Source: an uncultured Muribaculum sp. (GTDB lineage Bacteria; Bacteroidota; Bacteroidia; Bacteroidales; Muribaculaceae). Taken from it: 7,993 nucleotides of DNA. Under the pieces are notes generated by a model, which saw only the letters and a program-made list of their open reading frames with translations, had not been told where the DNA came from and ran no database searches. The stretch spans positions 1 to 7,993 of the forward strand of contig CANPDS010000109.1 in NCBI GenBank assembly GCA_947573015.1. Reading direction: 5' to 3'. Shown here piece after piece: positions 6,222 to 7,993 of the stretch. The position numbers and the translations under genes were made by a program. Each line of letters begins with the position of its first letter. The first letter of the stretch is position 1.

Positions 6222-7103
6222 ATGACGGTATCTACAACTTCTCCGATTGTATCCGGGCAGCGTCGCACGCTCTATGTCACAGACATGGACGGCACGCTGC
6301 TCGACAGTTATAGTAAGGTAAGTCCCGAGAGTGCGGCTATAATAAGCCGTCTCAGCCGAGAGGGGGCGCTAATCACTGTGGCCACTGCACGCACTCCAGC
6401 AACGGTTGTGCCGCTTATGCGCGACTGTCATACGTCGGTGCCATACATCACCATGACCGGTGCCGCGATGTGGGATCCCGTATCTGATGGATACGTGGAG
6501 ATGCAGTTGCTTGCCGATGATATGGCGCGGGAGGTGCGTCGTGTGATCGAAAGTGAGGGGCTGCATCCGTTTGTCTATACCATATCTACTGACGGGCGTG
6601 TGCTGCATGCTTATCATAACGGGCCGATGACCGCGGCTGATACTGATTTTGTTGAAGCACGCACAGGCCTGGCATTGAAGAAATTTCACATTGACAGTCC
6701 TGTTGGCCTCTCTCCTGTGCTGCCTCGCACTATACTGAATTTTGCCATGGGGTCGCTTGATGCTGTCAGGGCGGCTGGTGATAAATTGAGGCAATTGCCC
6801 GGGTGCTCAGTCAGTGTATACCCCGACAACCTCCGTCACAATATAGGCGTGATAGAGGTGATGTCGGCAGGAATAGACAAGGGTGCGGTGGTGCGTCGGT
6901 TGGCCGGAAAGCTTGGTGTTGACCGCATTGTTGCCTTTGGTGACAATTTCAACGATATGTCCCTTCTGCGTTCGGCCGATGTGGCGGTTGCGGTGGATAA
7001 TGCGTTGCCTGAGGTGAAAGCTGTAGCCGATGTAGTGATCGGTCGGAATGACACGGATGCTGTGGCGCGTTATATCGAGGCTGATTGGAACAGATGTCTA
7101 TAG
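6222..7103 (+). CDS. Cof-type HAD-superfamily (IIB) phosphatase
   Basis: A 293-residue phosphatase of the haloacid dehalogenase superfamily, subclass IIB. Motif I is TDMDGTLLDS (20-29) with nucleophile Asp21 and acid/base Asp23. Motif II is the Thr in VATART (53-58, Thr55). The motif III lysine is probably Lys220 in GIDKG. Motif IV is FGDNFNDM (239-246) with the Mg-binding acidic residues Asp241 and Asp245. The cap domain lies between motifs II and III (about 85-200). Family members mostly remove phosphate from sugar phosphates or small cofactors; the substrate cannot be read from sequence. The ATG gives about 15 extra residues before motif I, slightly more than usual. The 70-bp gap after pfkA shows no TAnnTTTG box, so co-transcription with pfkA is likely and a sugar-phosphate substrate is a reasonable guess. 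A short inverted repeat (6200-6214, six-bp arms) sits just before the start, too weak for a terminator. A perfect bidirectional terminator follows the stop. Confidence 0.92.
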   Translation: MTVSTTSPIVSGQRRTLYVTDMDGTLLDSYSKVSPESAAIISRLSREGALITVATARTPATVVPLMRDCHTSVPYITMTGAAMWDPVSDGYVEMQLLADDMAREVRRVIESEGLHPFVYTISTDGRVLHAYHNGPMTAADTDFVEARTGLALKKFHIDSPVGLSPVLPRTILNFAMGSLDAVRAAGDKLRQLPGCSVSVYPDNLRHNIGVIEVMSAGIDKGAVVRRLAGKLGVDRIVAFGDNFNDMSLLRSADVAVAVDNALPEVKAVADVVIGRNDTDAVARYIEADWNRCL

Positions 7104-7114
7104 ACACTGATATA

Positions 7115-7163
7115 AAATAAATAACAGAGGCATGCGGATTCCGCATGCCTCTGTTATTTATTT
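7115..7163. terminator. Bidirectional terminator between convergent genes
   Basis: Positions 7115-7138 and 7140-7163 form a perfect 24-bp inverted repeat around a single central base (7139), so the real loop would be the middle few bases. The GC-rich core is flanked by A-rich sequence on the left and T-rich sequence on the right, giving a U-rich tail in either direction. It sits between the HAD gene stop (7103) and the aquaporin stop (7174), which converge. Confidence 0.92.
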
Positions 7164-7173
7164 GTTGTTTTAC

Positions 7174-7887
7174 TTATTTGTTGCCTTTGGTGATGTAGGG
7201 GGCAACGGCTTTCCATGCGAGTACGGCTATAATGGCGCCGATAAACGGACCTACCACCATGATCCAGAAGTCATGGAATGCTGCAGGACAGAATACTGCC
7301 GGGCCGAAGCTACGTGCAGGGTTTACCGAGCAGTTGTCAACAGGGATTCCTACGATATTTACCAGTCCGAGAGCGAGACCGATGCCGATACCAGCGAATT
7401 TGCCCCATCCTACATTGGAGTCGGTAGCGCCGAGTATGATAAACACGAAGAAGAATGTCAGCAGAACTTCCATAAGAAGAGCCATGCCTGAGGTGGCACC
7501 GGGCTGCAGCACATTTGTGGCCAGATTGTAGGTTGTGCCGGCATTTTCAGTCACACCACCGAAGTTGAATCCGGGGTTCATGTTGACAAACCAGAACAGG
7601 AATGCGGCTCCGATTACTGCGCCACCCATTTGGAACAGCCAGTAGAAGAGCATGTCTTTAAAGCTCATGCGGCCGCTGAGAAATACTCCGAGCGACACTG
7701 CCGGATTTACATGGCATCCTGAAATGTTGCCGATACAGTAACATAGGCATAATAGCACGAGGCCAAAACATATGCCTATGCCATAGCCCCCTATTGACGG
7801 GCCTGCGAGGACGGCGCTGCCGCAAGCGAGTAGCACCAGAAACATCGTACCGATACCTTCGGCGATGTACTTCTTCAAATCATTCAT
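7174..7887 (-). CDS. aqpZ: Aquaporin, MIP family (AqpZ-like)
   Basis: A 237-residue inner-membrane channel of the major intrinsic protein family with six predicted membrane helices (about 5-27, 34-53, 83-104, 134-155, 163-185, 207-228) and two NPA half-helices: HVNPAVSLG (59-67) and SVNPARSFGPA (187-197). Ser after NPAR, rather than the Asp found in GlpF, points to the water-channel branch. By hand alignment to E. coli AqpZ the selectivity filter is Phe41, Asn177, Cys186 and Arg192, where AqpZ has Phe, His, Thr and Arg; permeability to water is likely but other small solutes cannot be excluded. The start ATG begins MNDLKKYIAEGIGT, the usual N-terminus. An upstream GTG would add 26 hydrophilic residues unlike the family. 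No consensus TAnnTTTG box is visible in the 106 bases upstream within the window, so it may be transcribed from a promoter or gene beyond the edge. It converges on the HAD gene and shares its terminator. Confidence 0.93.
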   Translation of the reverse strand: MNDLKKYIAEGIGTMFLVLLACGSAVLAGPSIGGYGIGICFGLVLLCLCYCIGNISGCHVNPAVSLGVFLSGRMSFKDMLFYWLFQMGGAVIGAAFLFWFVNMNPGFNFGGVTENAGTTYNLATNVLQPGATSGMALLMEVLLTFFFVFIILGATDSNVGWGKFAGIGIGLALGLVNIVGIPVDNCSVNPARSFGPAVFCPAAFHDFWIMVVGPFIGAIIAVLAWKAVAPYITKGNK

Positions 7888-7961
7888 AGTGAAAGGTGTT
7901 AGAATTTGGAAATATTGGTTGGGTACTGCTGCGACCTCTGTGCAGCCGGGTGGATGTTGTC

Positions 7962-7993
7962 TCACCCTTTGATTTCAGTCCATTCGGCATCGC
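7962..7993 (-). CDS. Possible C-terminal end of an upstream gene (partial)
   Basis: On the minus strand the edge of the window reads DAEWTEIKG followed by TGA (7964-7962), with common codons and a composition like a real protein end. If genuine, its stop lies 74 bases before the aquaporin start and the two could form an operon. Only nine codons are visible and another minus-strand frame is also open across this edge, so the call is weak and no product can be named. Confidence 0.25.
   Translation of the reverse strand, partial: DAEWTEIKG

Noticed and set aside
7888..7965. Upstream GTG start that would lengthen the aquaporin by 26 residues
   Set aside because: The added residues are hydrophilic and unlike the family, whose members begin just before the first membrane helix, as the ATG at 7887 does.

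Overview
The window looks like chromosomal DNA from a gut Bacteroidales bacterium, most likely of the Muribaculaceae type. Three things point there: several promoter elements of the Bacteroidetes form TAnnTTTG with an upstream TTTG or TTG, A-rich leaders without Shine-Dalgarno sequences, and the gene content (a lipoprotein-type GH92 alpha-mannosidase and a bacterial ferritin). The family-level assignment is an inference; the order-level one is firmer.

Layout from left to right. Positions 1-162 hold the end of an unknown neighbour or non-coding DNA plus a perfect hairpin (91-136). Two leftward genes follow: ferritin (163-684) and a GH92 glycosidase (828-3080). A divergent intergenic region (3081-3406) contains about 2.4 copies of a 76-bp tandem repeat, each copy carrying a promoter aimed at the GH92 gene, plus a promoter aimed rightward. 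Three rightward genes follow: replicative helicase dnaB (3407-5005), ATP-type 6-phosphofructokinase pfkA (5171-6151) and a Cof-type HAD phosphatase (6222-7103). A perfect 24-bp inverted repeat (7115-7163) separates these from a leftward aquaporin gene (7174-7887), whose upstream neighbour is cut off by the window end.

The genes do not form one pathway. pfkA and the HAD phosphatase are probably co-transcribed, with a 70-bp gap and no visible promoter between them, and may both act on phosphorylated sugars. dnaB is a housekeeping gene with its own promoter. The GH92 enzyme would release mannose from host or yeast glycans outside the cytoplasm, but no SusC/SusD pair or other polysaccharide-utilisation gene is visible. 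Ferritin (iron storage) and the aquaporin (water or small-solute flow) are stand-alone functions.

I found no new defence, mobile or biosynthetic system. The most interesting structure is the tandem promoter-bearing repeat upstream of the GH92 gene. Second is the aquaporin's selectivity filter, which appears to depart from AqpZ at two of its four positions.
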